A stretch of DNA of 64,000 nucleotides, from the NCBI GenBank assembly GCA_014773175.1, contig VXCM01000046.1, positions 351,828 through 415,827 on the forward strand, written 5' to 3'. Numbering within the stretch: position 1 is the stretch's first letter; every line of letters starts with the position of its first letter. Shown here piece after piece: positions 38,055 to 59,543 of the stretch. This stretch comes from Lucifuga dentata (lineage: Eukaryota; Chordata; Actinopteri; Ophidiiformes; Bythitidae). The notes under the pieces were generated by a model. That model ran no database searches. It was not told where the DNA came from and was given only the letters and a program-made list of their open reading frames with translations. Made by a program: the position numbers and the translations under genes.

Positions 38055-38719
38055 GTGGAATTTAATGCTTGTCTACATTTTATTTAATTGTAAACTGAAT
38101 AGCTTTTGGTTTTGATATTTAGACAAAACAAAAAATCTGAAAATGTCATCTTGGGCTTTCAAACCTTGTGACGGGCATTATTTTTTGAAATTTTTATGCA
38201 ATAAATTGTTAATTGCAAAACTGAATGTTTCAAAATTGCAGCCGTTATAATACTTCATTGTTAGGGCAAAAATAAACCAGTGCATTATCTCCTGTTGTTT
38301 AACATCAGCTCGACAGCATCCAACACTTCCTCAGGTTTCCATTGGCAGGCATTTTGAAGCTGGAATGATAATTCAGAAACTTCCTGTGTCCATAATGAGT
38401 TGTGCCTGAAGATGCAGATCATTGATCAAAGGGCAGAAAGCAGCAGTGTCCTCCAGACTAATGAGGGACATCAAAGAAATTAGACAAATTCACTCTTATC
38501 TCCTAACAGTACAGGTTAGTGTCAACAGCTTACATAATGACTACCACATTGTGGTGTGGCCCCATGTTAATCCTTTTGCTCAGTTCAAACCAATTGATTT
38601 TGAGAATAAAATAACACAGTTTCTGTCACAGAGATATCAAATCAAAAGCTTTTCTTTTCTTTTCTGTGGAGTCTTCATAGCCAGGATCAGTGTTAATAGA
38701 TTGAGATTGACCCAGTCTA

Positions 38720-38720
<1 letters not shown>

Positions 38721-38756
<36 letters not shown>

Positions 38757-38770
38757 CGTATATATATATA
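38721..38770. repeat. (CA)n then (TA)n microsatellite
   Basis: A CA run at 38721-38752, a short break, then a TA run at 38759-38770. Confidence 0.88.
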
Positions 38771-39675
38771 TTCCAGACTAGCTCAAGATGATAAAGTGAC
38801 TAATTACTTGTTTTCCTAAAGATTTCAAAACTATTATTTTACTGTCAGCTATAATTGGAGCAGCAGGTCGGTATGTTAGGGCCGTGATAGGGATCTCTGT
38901 GAGCTGATAAAAAGCAGCTGAGGTCAGATATCTTACAGGCTGGCTCCTGCTGGTCCTCATTGAGAGGTTGGGACCTCATTTGCTGGGTCAAGGCTTTCAA
39001 CAGTGAGCTCAGATTAACCAAGAACTTAGAAAGCACACAGACATTCCACATTTACCACGCTGGTGGCATGTTAGGATATTGTGTTATGAACAATGGCAAC
39101 TTGATTCATCCAGTATGCAGAGAGAAAGACGTAAGAGGACATGAAGACATAAAAAAACAAAGTCTATTTCTTTTGGTATGAAGTAGGTTTTAGTAGTAGG
39201 GAGAACAACTTCTACAAAGGTCTGAAATGGCTCTTAAATTTAATTTTTCCAAGACTTTTGCAAGATTTGTAACTTCTTTCATAGATTTCTCAGACTTTCT
39301 TACCTCTCAAAAGGCTCTCATATGAGACAATTTCCACATTAACAACCATAAAAGGGGGATAGAAAGCTACATTTCAGCAGCTTGGGTAAAACTGATGATT
39401 TAATATTTTTTAGGGAAAAACGTTTTATGATCAGTAAAGTGTCACAAATCATCTTAGTTTCTCTTTTGTATGATGTCATGATAATTTAGTATTTAGCCGA
39501 AGGCCTGATCTTTTTTGCTGCTGCTGCTTTTGACTAAGTACCTTATTAACATTTAAAATGAAAGGTTTTTGTTTTTTTTTGGCAAACATGATTGTTTTTG
39601 CCAATTGGGCTCATCAATTAGCTATCAGGCTATACTGGTTGTTTTTAAAGCCTCTAAATTGAAATGCTTGAGAGA

Positions 39676-39691
39676 TAGCGCCACCTTCTGG
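39676..39691 (-). promoter_or_regulatory. CTCF-like motif
   Basis: On the minus strand CCAGAAGGTGGCGCTA fits the vertebrate CTCF consensus at all but one position. It lies 1.8 kb upstream of tyms, in the divergent spacer. Confidence 0.4.
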
Positions 39692-40702
39692 TGAACTAAA
39701 TACAAATATTCTTGTTGAAAACGTGACAGGTTTCAAAAATTGTTGAGAACTGTTGTGCTGAGAATTTGGAGTCTGTATAATACACTATAAGAAAAATATG
39801 CCAAGCCTGCATTTCAGACAGGATGTGAGGCTGGCTGTTCTTTGCTGAGTGTGCAGAACTCCACTGCAGGAAAACACGGCATGTTGATGAGGACATAAAA
39901 TGAGCTTTATTTGAGGTGAAACAAATGGAGGAAACAATTGGAAAATGAATTGGCACAGAACATGACCACTGTAGCTGTTACATACACATTTCTGACACCC
40001 ACTGCATATTTTCTGCTTCATAAAGGCAAAAACCACACAAAGGCTTGTAGAGAAACCTCAAAGCAGACAGTGAATAATGAATCAGGGAGGGTGGCTGGTG
40101 AGCGGAGGTGGGAGTGTAGTTATACTACAATCAGGATTAATGACCTGTCTGCAGATTTATCTGTTTTATGTGTCACTTAGAATAAAAGATGAAGCTGTGT
40201 GCCAGAGCCCCAAACCACATTTTGTCTTGTGTGGCTTATTAAGAGGCAACATATCAGTGAAAGAGTTCAGCTGTCTCTGTTGGGATCCTTCAGGGAGCAA
40301 TGCTGCTGGTCGGGGAAACAGAGTACAAAATGGGGAGGCAGAACAGAAATGCTGTGATTCTGAAGACTTCCTTTGAGGAGTGCTGACCTTATTTTGAAGA
40401 CATTGGCTAGACTTCCACGTGTCGCTGTGGCCTGCGCATTTCTATGGAAAAATATCTCAGTCCAGCCAAAAGTAAAGGGCTCGGACTAATCTGTAACAAG
40501 CTCTACACATCTTTCTATTTTTAAATGGCCACTCAGTTGAAACCTGCAGAATATGTTTAAAATTGCAACAAGGAGAATCGAGAATCCAAATTACTCGAGC
40601 ACACCTCAGCACCAGAACCAGGTTGCAGAGGGAAAAGCTGATCTGGATCTGGTCCACATAGAAACCTTGTTCATCCAGCTGCTTACCAACAGTCTCCAAA
40701 AC

Positions 40703-40891
40703 CAGTGGTTCCCAACCCTGGCCCTCATGTAGCCCGGCACATTTTCCATCTAAGCTGATTAGCTAATTCAGGTGAGTTCACTTGAACCACGGTTGGTACC
40801 TCACTGATTGTAACACACCTGATTTTGCTAGTCAGGTTTGGGTAAAATATGCAGTGCTGGGGTACACAAGGAACAGGTTTGGGAACCACTG
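40703..40891. mobile_element. small hAT-like MITE with 8-bp flanking repeat
   Basis: 189 bp beginning CAGTGGTTCCCAACCCTGG and ending with its inverted partner GGTTTGGGAACCACTG. Flanks are TCCAAAAC and TTCTAAAC, six of eight identical, as expected of an old 8-bp hAT target duplication. This end sequence is common in fish genomes. Confidence 0.7.
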
Positions 40892-41224
40892 TTCTAAACA
40901 TGTACAACAAGTTTTTTTTGTTTGTTTTTTTTTCCTTGTGGGCCCTAATCCTCTTCCATAGTACTTTACATAGTTTACATAGTACTTTACTCTCACTGCA
41001 GGTTTTTTTTCACTTGATAACAGGCAAAAATTACTTTAACAGAGATTTGTAGTGTGTTTTTAATACAAAAATGTGCAAGTGTCAAGATTTTCACAATCCA
41101 AAAGTAAAGACTTTTTTACAGTTAATTTGTTTTTGTAGAAAATTAAAGCAAAATAGTACAGCAAAAGAAGCGCAAATATATGTTTAGACAGCTATTTATG
41201 GTTTACTCGGGTCAAAAGTCAACT

Positions 41225-41483
41225 GACCTGAAAGCTGTACTCTCGCGAGATTTTCCAAAGCCGGAAAGCAAAGCGCGCTTTTTTTGTAACTCTCGCGAGT
41301 AATTCCAACATCACGTAGGCGGGCCTCGGCCTGCTATTGGTTGTTTCTGACGTTTGGGGCGTGTCTGTGTCGCCGCGTCAAATTCACCCGGGAAACGAAT
41401 GTCATCAACAGCATTTTGCTGGCTGCTTCCTGCAAAGAAACATCTGTACTTTTTTCCCTTTTAAATTAGAATTTGCGCTCAAA
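41225..41483 (+). promoter_or_regulatory. tyms promoter region with paired TCTCGCGAGA elements
   Basis: A local GC-rich island just upstream of the tyms ATG. It carries a perfect palindrome TCTCGCGAGA at 41241-41250 and a nine-of-ten copy (TCTCGCGAGT) at 41291-41300. It also has an ETS-like CCGGAA near 41263, a GGCGGG box near 41317 and an inverted CCAAT (ATTGG) at 41336-41340. TCTCGCGAGA is a known vertebrate core-promoter element bound by BANP and typical of TATA-less housekeeping genes, which fits tyms. Confidence 0.65.
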
Positions 41484-43096
<1,613 letters not shown>

Positions 43097-43380
43097 AATC
43101 CAGATGTAAGGTGGTGAATATTTATGATGGTCTTATGGATGGAAAAGTAGCAAAGTTCTATCACACCGTTTCTCATTTTAACAAAATATATTATAAACCC
43201 TCTTAAGTTGTTACAAATGGTGGTTTCCTCTATTGTTAGCTCTAATATGAGTGAAAAATCATAGTTTTTCAGAATTGATCTGTTGTTTTAACTTATGTAT
43301 TGTGGGATGCTTTCAGTCACAATAATACAATTCACCATTGTAGGAAGAGTGTTTTCCTTAATGTTAACATAAATTCTGTT

Positions 43381-43386
43381 AATAAA
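43381..43386 (+). promoter_or_regulatory. candidate tyms polyadenylation signal
   Basis: An AATAAA lies 285 bp after the tyms stop codon and 182 bp before the enosf1 stop codon on the other strand. I found no equally canonical hexamer for enosf1 within this gap, so the enosf1 transcript may run into tyms and overlap it. Confidence 0.5.
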
Positions 43387-43567
43387 TAATTTACATACCT
43401 GTATATATATGGTCAAATTTTGTGTCTGTTCGATTTGTACAGATGCATTATTGATATTATTGAACTAAAATGCAAAACACAATCATCTCAACAATTCATC
43501 AGGTCTGAAATTAAAGTGTGTGACGCAATAATTTTACATCTAAAACAAAACTTAGATTGTTTTAGAG

Positions 43568-44067
43568 TCACTTTTTCGCAAACAAAAGCTTCCATACTTC
43601 TCCCTCTGGGTACTGGTGCATCTGCACTGACGAATCCAGCATCTCACAAGAATAACCTGGATCCTGACGACAACAACGAGCAGAGCCTGAGTCTGTAAAT
43701 ATGGATGATGTGAATGACATTAAAAAGTGTGTAAGTTACATGACTTTCAGCATCTTACCTTGGGGGGCATGTAGTGGGCGTCGCGAATCACCACCGGGTT
43801 GATGAAGTGCTCGTGGAGGTGGTCTACATATTCACACATTCTGAAAAATACATTGATTATTATAATTTAGTAATCTGGAGCGGTAAAGAGCTCAAACCTG
43901 CGACAAAACTAATTCTGCTCTTACCGGTTGCTGAGTTTTGCAGACACAGAAATATAATCAAAAAGAATGAGATGCTGGACAAGCTCACACAGGCCAACTC
44001 CTCCAGCATGAGGACAAACAGGCACTAGGGAAAAGGAAATAGTAATGTGTGTGTCATAACCATGTTT

Positions 44068-44107
<40 letters not shown>

Positions 44108-46940
44108 CCGAATTACAGTGCTGCTTTTGGCTGATTGTAATGTTTGGTCTGCATACCCTGGAACTTGTGGGCCATCAGCAGCACGGCCAGGTTCTCGTTG
44201 ACGCTGCCCAGCCGACAGCTGTCGATTTGGACAAACTGCAGCGCGGAAGCCTGGAGGAACTGCTTAAACATCACCCTGTTGTGGCACTAGAGAGGAAACA
44301 GCGATCCGACTGGTNCTGGAGGAACTGCTTAAACATCACCCTGTTGTGGCACTAGAGAGGAAACAGCGATCCGACTGGTATTTTTGTTCATCGACCAATG
44401 TTATGGATCATAGATGAACCTGAGCCCTGACCTGCTCTCCAGAAGCCACTCCTATCCCAAGTGGTGCCAAAGCCTGCAATAACGCACAAACATTAGTAAA
44501 TAGGCAATTGGTTAATTGAGAAATTATTTTGTCTGTAAAATGTTAAACCCAGGCTGGTGCCTTCAGGCTTTTAAGGACCATACCATCCGTTTTGCATGTT
44601 TGAGCCTAATACATTCAATTTTCATACAGATAACGTTACTGACAATCATTTCCCAAAGGATAAAACCATATTTCAGCTTTCCTGATATTTTGAAAAACAG
44701 CTTTCAAATTCAAATATTCAAGCGATACACCCACCTTAAAAATAGATGTTTCTCCTGCTAATAGTTACGCAGCCTTATGAAGTCACGGGTTGTTTAAATT
44801 TTTCGATAAATACAGGTCTTCTTTTGGGACTATATTCCCCGGTGGAGACATACATTCACTCTGCACTTTTTATTGTGCTTAAATACTAAAATTACGAAAT
44901 GTTGAAAGAAATCTGAATACATATCTTGTTCGCAATGATGGATTACCTATCCCAAGAACGTTTCAAGTATCAACAAATTGATTTTAATAGCGTACCAGAA
45001 TGAATTGAAACCAACAGTGGTCTGGAAGGTAGGAAAAACATTTATAACTCACCATTCCAGAAGTATGCTTTGGGAAATGATTGTCAGTACGTGTATGAAA
45101 ATTGAATATATTAGGCTCAAACATGCAAAATGGCCAGTATGGTCCTTTGATCTGGAATAAGTTAAGTCTGGTTTAAAAAGATTAAATTGAATTCAAAACC
45201 AGGCTAAATCTAGAACTACTTCAAACCATGTCTGGTAAGTTTAGTTCAGTTATTAATACATCAAAATACAAACCATTACAAATTTGTCACAAAAAAAGTT
45301 CTCAAACTCCTCGCTCACCTTGGAGATGGCAGCGTGACCCAGGATGTCATCTGGAGACGTGGGCTCCTCGATCCACAGAGGTTTGAACTCAGCCAGGCTG
45401 GACACCCAACTGATAGCTTCTGCTACATCCCATCTCTGATTGGCATCAATCATCTAACACAAAAACACTTCAATTTAATGTTATTATGTTAATTTTAGTA
45501 CAATAAGGCCAAAAACAAACTTACCAGCACGTTATCAGGTCCAATCATTTGCCTTATGAGGCGACACCTGCGTTTGTCGTCCTCCAGGTCGGCGCCAACC
45601 TTCACCTTAAACCTGGTCCACCCACTGTTGAGGGCATCTGTGCAGAGCTTCAGAAAAACAGCAATCAGTTATTTGATTTGTCCGAGTGGAGCTGTGACAT
45701 GTATTTTACAGCGCAGAGACCTGTTGGAGCTGCTGGTCTGAGTATCCCAGCCAGGCACAGGAGGTGGTGTAGGCAGGATAACCCTCTTTCAGCATCTGGT
45801 CCACTGCAGGCAAAAGAAACGGTCCATGTAGTAAATACTCAGCTAGAGGGTGTTTAATAAAGCTAAAGGGCCTATTATGCAGTTTGAAAGCACTCCTGTG
45901 TGCAGTTTCATCCCACTAAATCCCACTCACCCACATAATTAATGTCTCCCTTTAGTGTGCTCACCTCTCTGCTGCTTGCCCTCTTGTGCTTTCATGAGTA
46001 TCTCTAACAGAGAGGAGACAGAATGAACCAGAGAGGCTGCTGATTAGAAAGCAGCACGGCAAAACAATGCAGGAAGTAGATTTTTGCCTCAAATTTCTGC
46101 AGATAAATGCTCAGTCAAAATTATAAAATCAGTCTTACCTAGAGCTTCCTCTTCTGTAAGTGCATCAGTGATGTATCTGAAGTCAATGCATGAGACTATC
46201 TGCTTGGGATCCTGAACAAGACAAACACAAGATGTTAAATAGTGTCCTTTATGATCACAAAAATCTACTCATTTCAATTTCTGGACTCACCATGTCAACA
46301 AGCAGCTTCCACAGTGGCTACAGGAAAGTTATTACAACAGGTTATGAGTCGTGAAGACTAAAGGCAATATGTTTTACTTTTACTCATAAAATGTTATCTG
46401 AAAGTCCCATGTCCCACCTTTCCCTCCACTCTCGCCCAGAGGTCCCACACAGCATTCAGGACTGCAGCCGTGGCCAGGTGGATCACTCCTTTTTCTGGTC
46501 CTATCTGTTTCAGGTGAGAAAACAAACTTAAACTCAAAACAAAACATAATTTTAATGTCTGTATCACTTTATATGCTGTTTTCCAGGGCCTGTGTACTTT
46601 TTCATACCCATCGCATCTGACCATCACTAGTCAGGAGGCGATAAAATCCACGGAAATCACCCACAATCTCCTCCAAGGATTTCCCAACAATGAATGCTGC
46701 CAAGGCCTCTACAGCACACACAACTAAAGGGTTACAAAGAGAATCAAAGGAGGATTAATCCCGTAAGAAAGAGCTCTATTCATTTAGTAAAATGCATCTA
46801 AAATGCATATTATACAAATGCAGTAGAAATAAAATCTAAAAAATCGCATGTCTTTAACAAATATTACCACTAGATGACGCTGTAGGGTTGAATGCTGCAT
46901 AAAAAGAAGCGAGTTAATAAATGCTGCGTTCAGGTAAGGC

Positions 46941-46983
<43 letters not shown>

Positions 46984-47734
46984 CCTACATATAAACCATA
47001 GAAATGTTTCTATATCTACGCAAATAAACAAGCTATAAAGGGCATTGTAGGGTTTCCGCATACCTGACTACGGTGTAACGTTTAGGGGACGAAAAGGAGA
47101 AAAATACTATTTGGCTTTGCATATAAAGACGGTTTTGTTAAAATAATAATTGTCTGGTGTGAAAACAGATTATGCAGATGGTTTATTGGCTTATTGTTCT
47201 TATTTCTTTATAAAAAAAAAAAGGCAAGAGGAGGAAAGAAATATCTGAATTCGGAAAAGCATTGATTTTAAGTCGGAGTTTATGAGGAGCACCTGAAGGC
47301 AGCAGCAGTGTCAACGAAAGGAAGCAATGAATGCTATACATTTTTAATAGTTTTGCAATAATTTGTCTACAGTTTATGATAAAAAAAATAAAAAAAAATA
47401 ACACTTCTTACCTATCTCTGTGCCTTTCCCCACGGTGAACGTCAGTCCGTAACCTTTCAGTCCACGGTCCGTTTCTAGAACCACATACGCAGCTGAATAA
47501 TCCGGATCTGTGTGCTGCAGTGTGGGAAGTGATAGTGCAGGCCTCTTATACTTTCTGTATATTCATAAATGTAAATATAAATGTGTTAAATACACATGCA
47601 GAGAATCCAGCACATGGCGCAGTGATCCCACTTCCACGCACAAACTTTCTTACCATCGCATCTGATCCGTGCTGCTGCAAAGACGTGGGAAATCTCACAT
47701 CCTTCACCGTCAGATTAGTAATTTTTAGCACCAT
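43568..47734 (-). CDS. enosf1: enosf1, mitochondrial-type enolase superfamily member 1 (L-fuconate dehydratase), complete
   Basis: Fifteen exons from high to low: 47734-47654, 47514-47412, 46723-46608, 46504-46418, 46317-46291, 46211-46139, 46003-45965, 45803-45721, 45647-45525, 45453-45319, 44473-44432, 44286-44157, 44024-43925, 43840-43759, 43663-43568. They total 1317 nt and 438 residues (human 443). The family dehydrates L-fuconate in fucose catabolism through Mg-assisted enolate chemistry. The expected residues are all visible: KVKVG (Lys about 219), DANQRW (Asp 247), EEP (Glu 273), GEQ (Glu 302), QIDSCR (Asp 325), CPHAGG (His 352) and CEYVDH (Glu 383). A single-N join at 44315 is followed by a second copy of part of exon 12, so annotation software may call a spurious extra exon. 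The tail-to-tail arrangement with tyms is the one known in mammals (rTS antisense RNA). Confidence 0.96.
44070..44105. repeat. (AC)n microsatellite in an enosf1 intron
   Basis: An AC run between the enosf1 exons at 44157 and 44024, only about 50 bp from each. Confidence 0.9.
44251..44379. repeat. probable false duplication in enosf1 exon 12 (64 bp twice)
   Basis: 44251-44314 and 44316-44379 are identical around the N at 44315. The block spans the acceptor and first codons of enosf1 exon 12, so the second copy creates a decoy acceptor and partial exon upstream. Confidence 0.85.
44571..45150 (-). mobile_element. TTAA-flanked MITE, copy 7 (full length, in enosf1 intron 10)
   Basis: 580 bp in the opposite orientation to copies 3-5. 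The left end is TTAAGGACCATACCATCCG and the right end AGTATGGTCCTTTGA. It lies between the enosf1 exons at 45319-45453 and 44432-44473, so it is transcribed in the enosf1 pre-mRNA. Confidence 0.83.
46867..46882 (+). promoter_or_regulatory. weak CTCF-like motif
   Basis: CCACTAGATGACGCTG has one mismatch in the critical GGC core. It is in enosf1 intron 2. A decayed site or chance match is as likely. Confidence 0.2.
46942..46982. repeat. 41-bp A homopolymer
   Basis: An uninterrupted A-run in enosf1 intron 2, the longest homopolymer in the window. The length is likely to be polymorphic or mis-assembled. Confidence 0.85.
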
Positions 47735-48303
47735 TGTTTTTTTTTTTTTTTNTTTTTTTTTTTTTTGGTATGAAAGTAGATTTAACTTGTGTGACAAACA
47801 CAAATCAGATCAGATCACGTTTGTTTCTCCAGAAAGTCACCAGTGAAGTTTGACCCCACCCACTGCAGCTGGTTACTGGTTCAAACTTTGTGCACTTGAA
47901 CCGCTCATCTCCTAAATAATAAAACATTTAAACATGTATTGTATAATTTATGTAAAATCACGTCTTTATTGTAGAACACCCCCCCCCNCCCCCCCCCCGC
48001 TGATTTCTACCTATCCCTCAAATATAACCTGCAACCTATTCAGCCATTTTAACAATAATCTTAAAAGTGAGGATTGTATAAAAACCTTCTCTACAAGCTC
48101 AAACATCAACTAGTCTTATTCCCATTAAAATACCACCCTGATGAATCCATACAGGAAACAAATACAAAGACAAAATCACTGCAAAATCTTTTCTCATAAA
48201 AGTACAATAGTTTTTGCTGAGTCACATTAGATGTGTTCATGAAACCGTCCCGGGATTCTTCAGCAGTCACATTTGAGATGAGATTCTTCCTCTCTTTGGT
48301 GGT
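47735..48303. other. enosf1 upstream / yes1 downstream spacer
   Basis: About 570 bp between the enosf1 start codon and a candidate yes1 poly(A) signal. It contains a poly-T run with an N (47752) and a poly-C run with an N (47988). The enosf1 promoter must lie here, but I see no clear core element. Confidence 0.4.
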
Positions 48304-48309
48304 TTTATT
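48304..48309 (-). promoter_or_regulatory. candidate yes1 polyadenylation signal
   Basis: Read on the minus strand this is AATAAA, the first canonical hexamer I noticed downstream of the yes1 stop. It would give a 3' UTR of about 1.6 kb, a plausible length for a Src-family gene. It is not confirmed by any transcript evidence here. Confidence 0.35.
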
Positions 48310-49902
48310 CACATTTTCCACTTGAAATATATTCTAAGCCCTGTAAAAAGTTATTCAACCTCCTTTAAAATCCTTGAGTGGAAAGTGGCTTTGTGTGTGA
48401 GGAGTCACTCTGTTTTAGTAAGCAGTTTTCTCAACTCAGTGACTCATTAAACAGACTTTTATACTGTATGTTAGCATCTTTCTGTAGTCATCACAGCTGA
48501 ATTATGCAAACCAGGAAGTGAACAGAAACAATTATGGCTTCATTATAAAAAAAAAAAGTCTTAAGGCCTCAGTGTACTTCATAAGAAGAACTTTTGTTGC
48601 GTTCGACTTAAAACTCAGAATTTCCCAACTCTGACTAGGAAAAGTTAAAGAAAACGTCCTCAGAAAGTTGGGCAAGGTCCCTCAACACCGAGTTCAGTAT
48701 TTACGTCATTTCAATAAGTCTGCTCGATTTCTATTGCTGTATTCATACACGAATGTTCAGAAGCATTTTCTTTAAATCAATCAGACTGTCAGGAACACTG
48801 GCAAAGCAGTCATAGTTCTGAAAATGTAAATAGCTCATGAATGTTAAAACGTAGCTTCTTTTTGGTCTGACAGAGCAAACAAAACAAAGGCTTTTATGGA
48901 GGCATCCATGTTGTTCCTCACTTTGTTTAGCTTGAACGGGCAAATGACATAATTCTGAGTTGTGGCTTCCCAGTTTTGAGGTACGCAGCTTTTTGTCTTT
49001 TTCTACTTCTGATACCTGCCCTTGGTTGTGATTGGTCTAAATATCACATGGCCCCTCAGCAAGTCATGTGATGTTTTGATCAAATACAGCCAGGGAACGT
49101 ATCAGAAATAGGAAAGATGAGACAGTTCTTACGGACTATCCTGCACAATGTGTTCTAGGACGTGTTCACTGACCTTTTCATCTGATGGCTTTTAAGTAAA
49201 CTGAGGCCTTTAGTGTTGCAAAGATTTCTGGACAATCACGGACGGTAGCAAAATCTTCAAATGGAGCTATAAAACTGATTCAGTGTGATATGGGATCGTA
49301 TTTAAAAATCAACAAAATTAAATATAAAAGCTCTGAAAGGCAAACCACGTCACCATCAAGATCCAATCTTTGCTAGTCACCTATTATAATATTGTTAAAA
49401 AATGCATTGTTATCAATGAAAGTGGAAGTTGCTTTCAAATACATCGCTGTCAAACAGACCGTGAATACAAACCAATCTCCATCCCTATCACCTACCTCCT
49501 TTAAAAAGTCCTTCTGAGGTACTGAATGTGAGATGTAAAACCACATTTGTATGAATGTGTTTAGTGAGGCATTATCACAGCTATTTTCACAGTAATAAAC
49601 CGTGATCATGATAAAAAAAAAAAAAAATCCCACATGGAGTTTTAATAGAACTGAAATGAGTCGACGTTTCCTCCGTGTGTGTCCATAACCACAGCCTGCT
49701 ACCAGCATCCAAGCAAAGTGACTGTGATATGTGTCTTTGTACACGGTGATAAAAGTCTCATAAAGCAAATACTTACAGGATGTCGCACCATGAAAGGACA
49801 AACAGTTTAGAAAGTAGTGGTTTGTGTGACTGATCACCCAGAGTGGAATAATTCACGGCTTCTCTCTGTGTGAATCTGAGTCTGGTCTCAGGTCCAGGCA
49901 GG

Positions 49903-58779
<8,877 letters not shown>

Positions 58780-59509
58780 AATGTCGCCCTAGACAGACAC
58801 AATAAAGAGTTTGGAGTCAATAATCACCAAATCTCTGCTAGAATTGATGAAATATAAAGAAATACAGGAAGTATTTATGATTCTCAACAAGGCCTGAACA
58901 TAAGGCAGCATAAAATGAAACTTTAATGACCTCATATTATCACATGAATCATTTTCTTGTTGCAGCAGCTAAGACTATAAGTCATGGGATAACTGGGACA
59001 CATGGATAAACACTAAATCTGCTTTGAATCACACACAACATCAACATGGTCGTGTTATTTCAACTGAGCGTACATAATTTTTGAGATATGACAAGTGGAG
59101 GGATAAACAGGGGCCATTATGTTTTTATGTTGTGATCTCTTACATCTGTTGGCATTGTTGTTCCATTAAGAGATCATATGTTTTCTCTCATAACAACAAA
59201 GCAGACAGAATCCAAAGCTGCTCTGACATGAAGAGAATTAAGACATCAACATGCACGCTTCCAGCAATTTTTTTGCCTTGTTGTGGCTCAAACACAACAG
59301 CTGTAAGACACACACCACTGGGTATGATGTATGATTTAGCCAGAGTGTCCTGACCACGCTAAAAGACTTGAAGCGTGGTGTGCAGTTATGTTTCCTCCCT
59401 CTAACACAATTGGCCAGACTAACACTGAGGCATTCTCTTGTGAAGCAAAGGCCCAGAAAATGTGGAGACAATCAGATGCGCTCGTACTGAAGTCTGCAAC
59501 ACACACAAA

Positions 59510-59510
<1 letters not shown>

Positions 59511-59540
<30 letters not shown>
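59511..59540. repeat. (CA)n microsatellite
   Basis: A CA run upstream of the yes1 start codon. Confidence 0.88.

Positions 59541-59543
<3 letters not shown>

Larger units (their letters stand above)
36421..41224. other. colec12-tyms divergent intergenic spacer
   Basis: Human CETN1 and CLUL1 lie in this interval, but I see no exon resembling either. The spacer contains a teleost repeat with target duplication (37899-38066), CA/TA microsatellites near 38721-38770, a CTCF-like motif (39676-39691) and a small hAT-like element (40703-40891). Confidence 0.5.

Noticed and set aside
36421..41224. Search for clul1 or cetn1 exons between colec12 and tyms
   Set aside because: No reading frame or splice-bounded segment resembled clusterin-like or centrin (EF-hand) sequence.
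43925..44024. Human SASLENR segment reads SAKLSNR here, suggesting loss of a catalytic Glu in enosf1
   Set aside because: Counting residues places the expected catalytic Glu at about 383, in CEYVDH of the next exon, where it is conserved. The Ser change is at about 378 and is not an active-site position.
49373..49837. A 154-codon minus-strand reading frame just after the yes1 stop codon
   Set aside because: It lies in the yes1 3' UTR, includes a poly-Phe run, and has no similarity to a known family that I can see.
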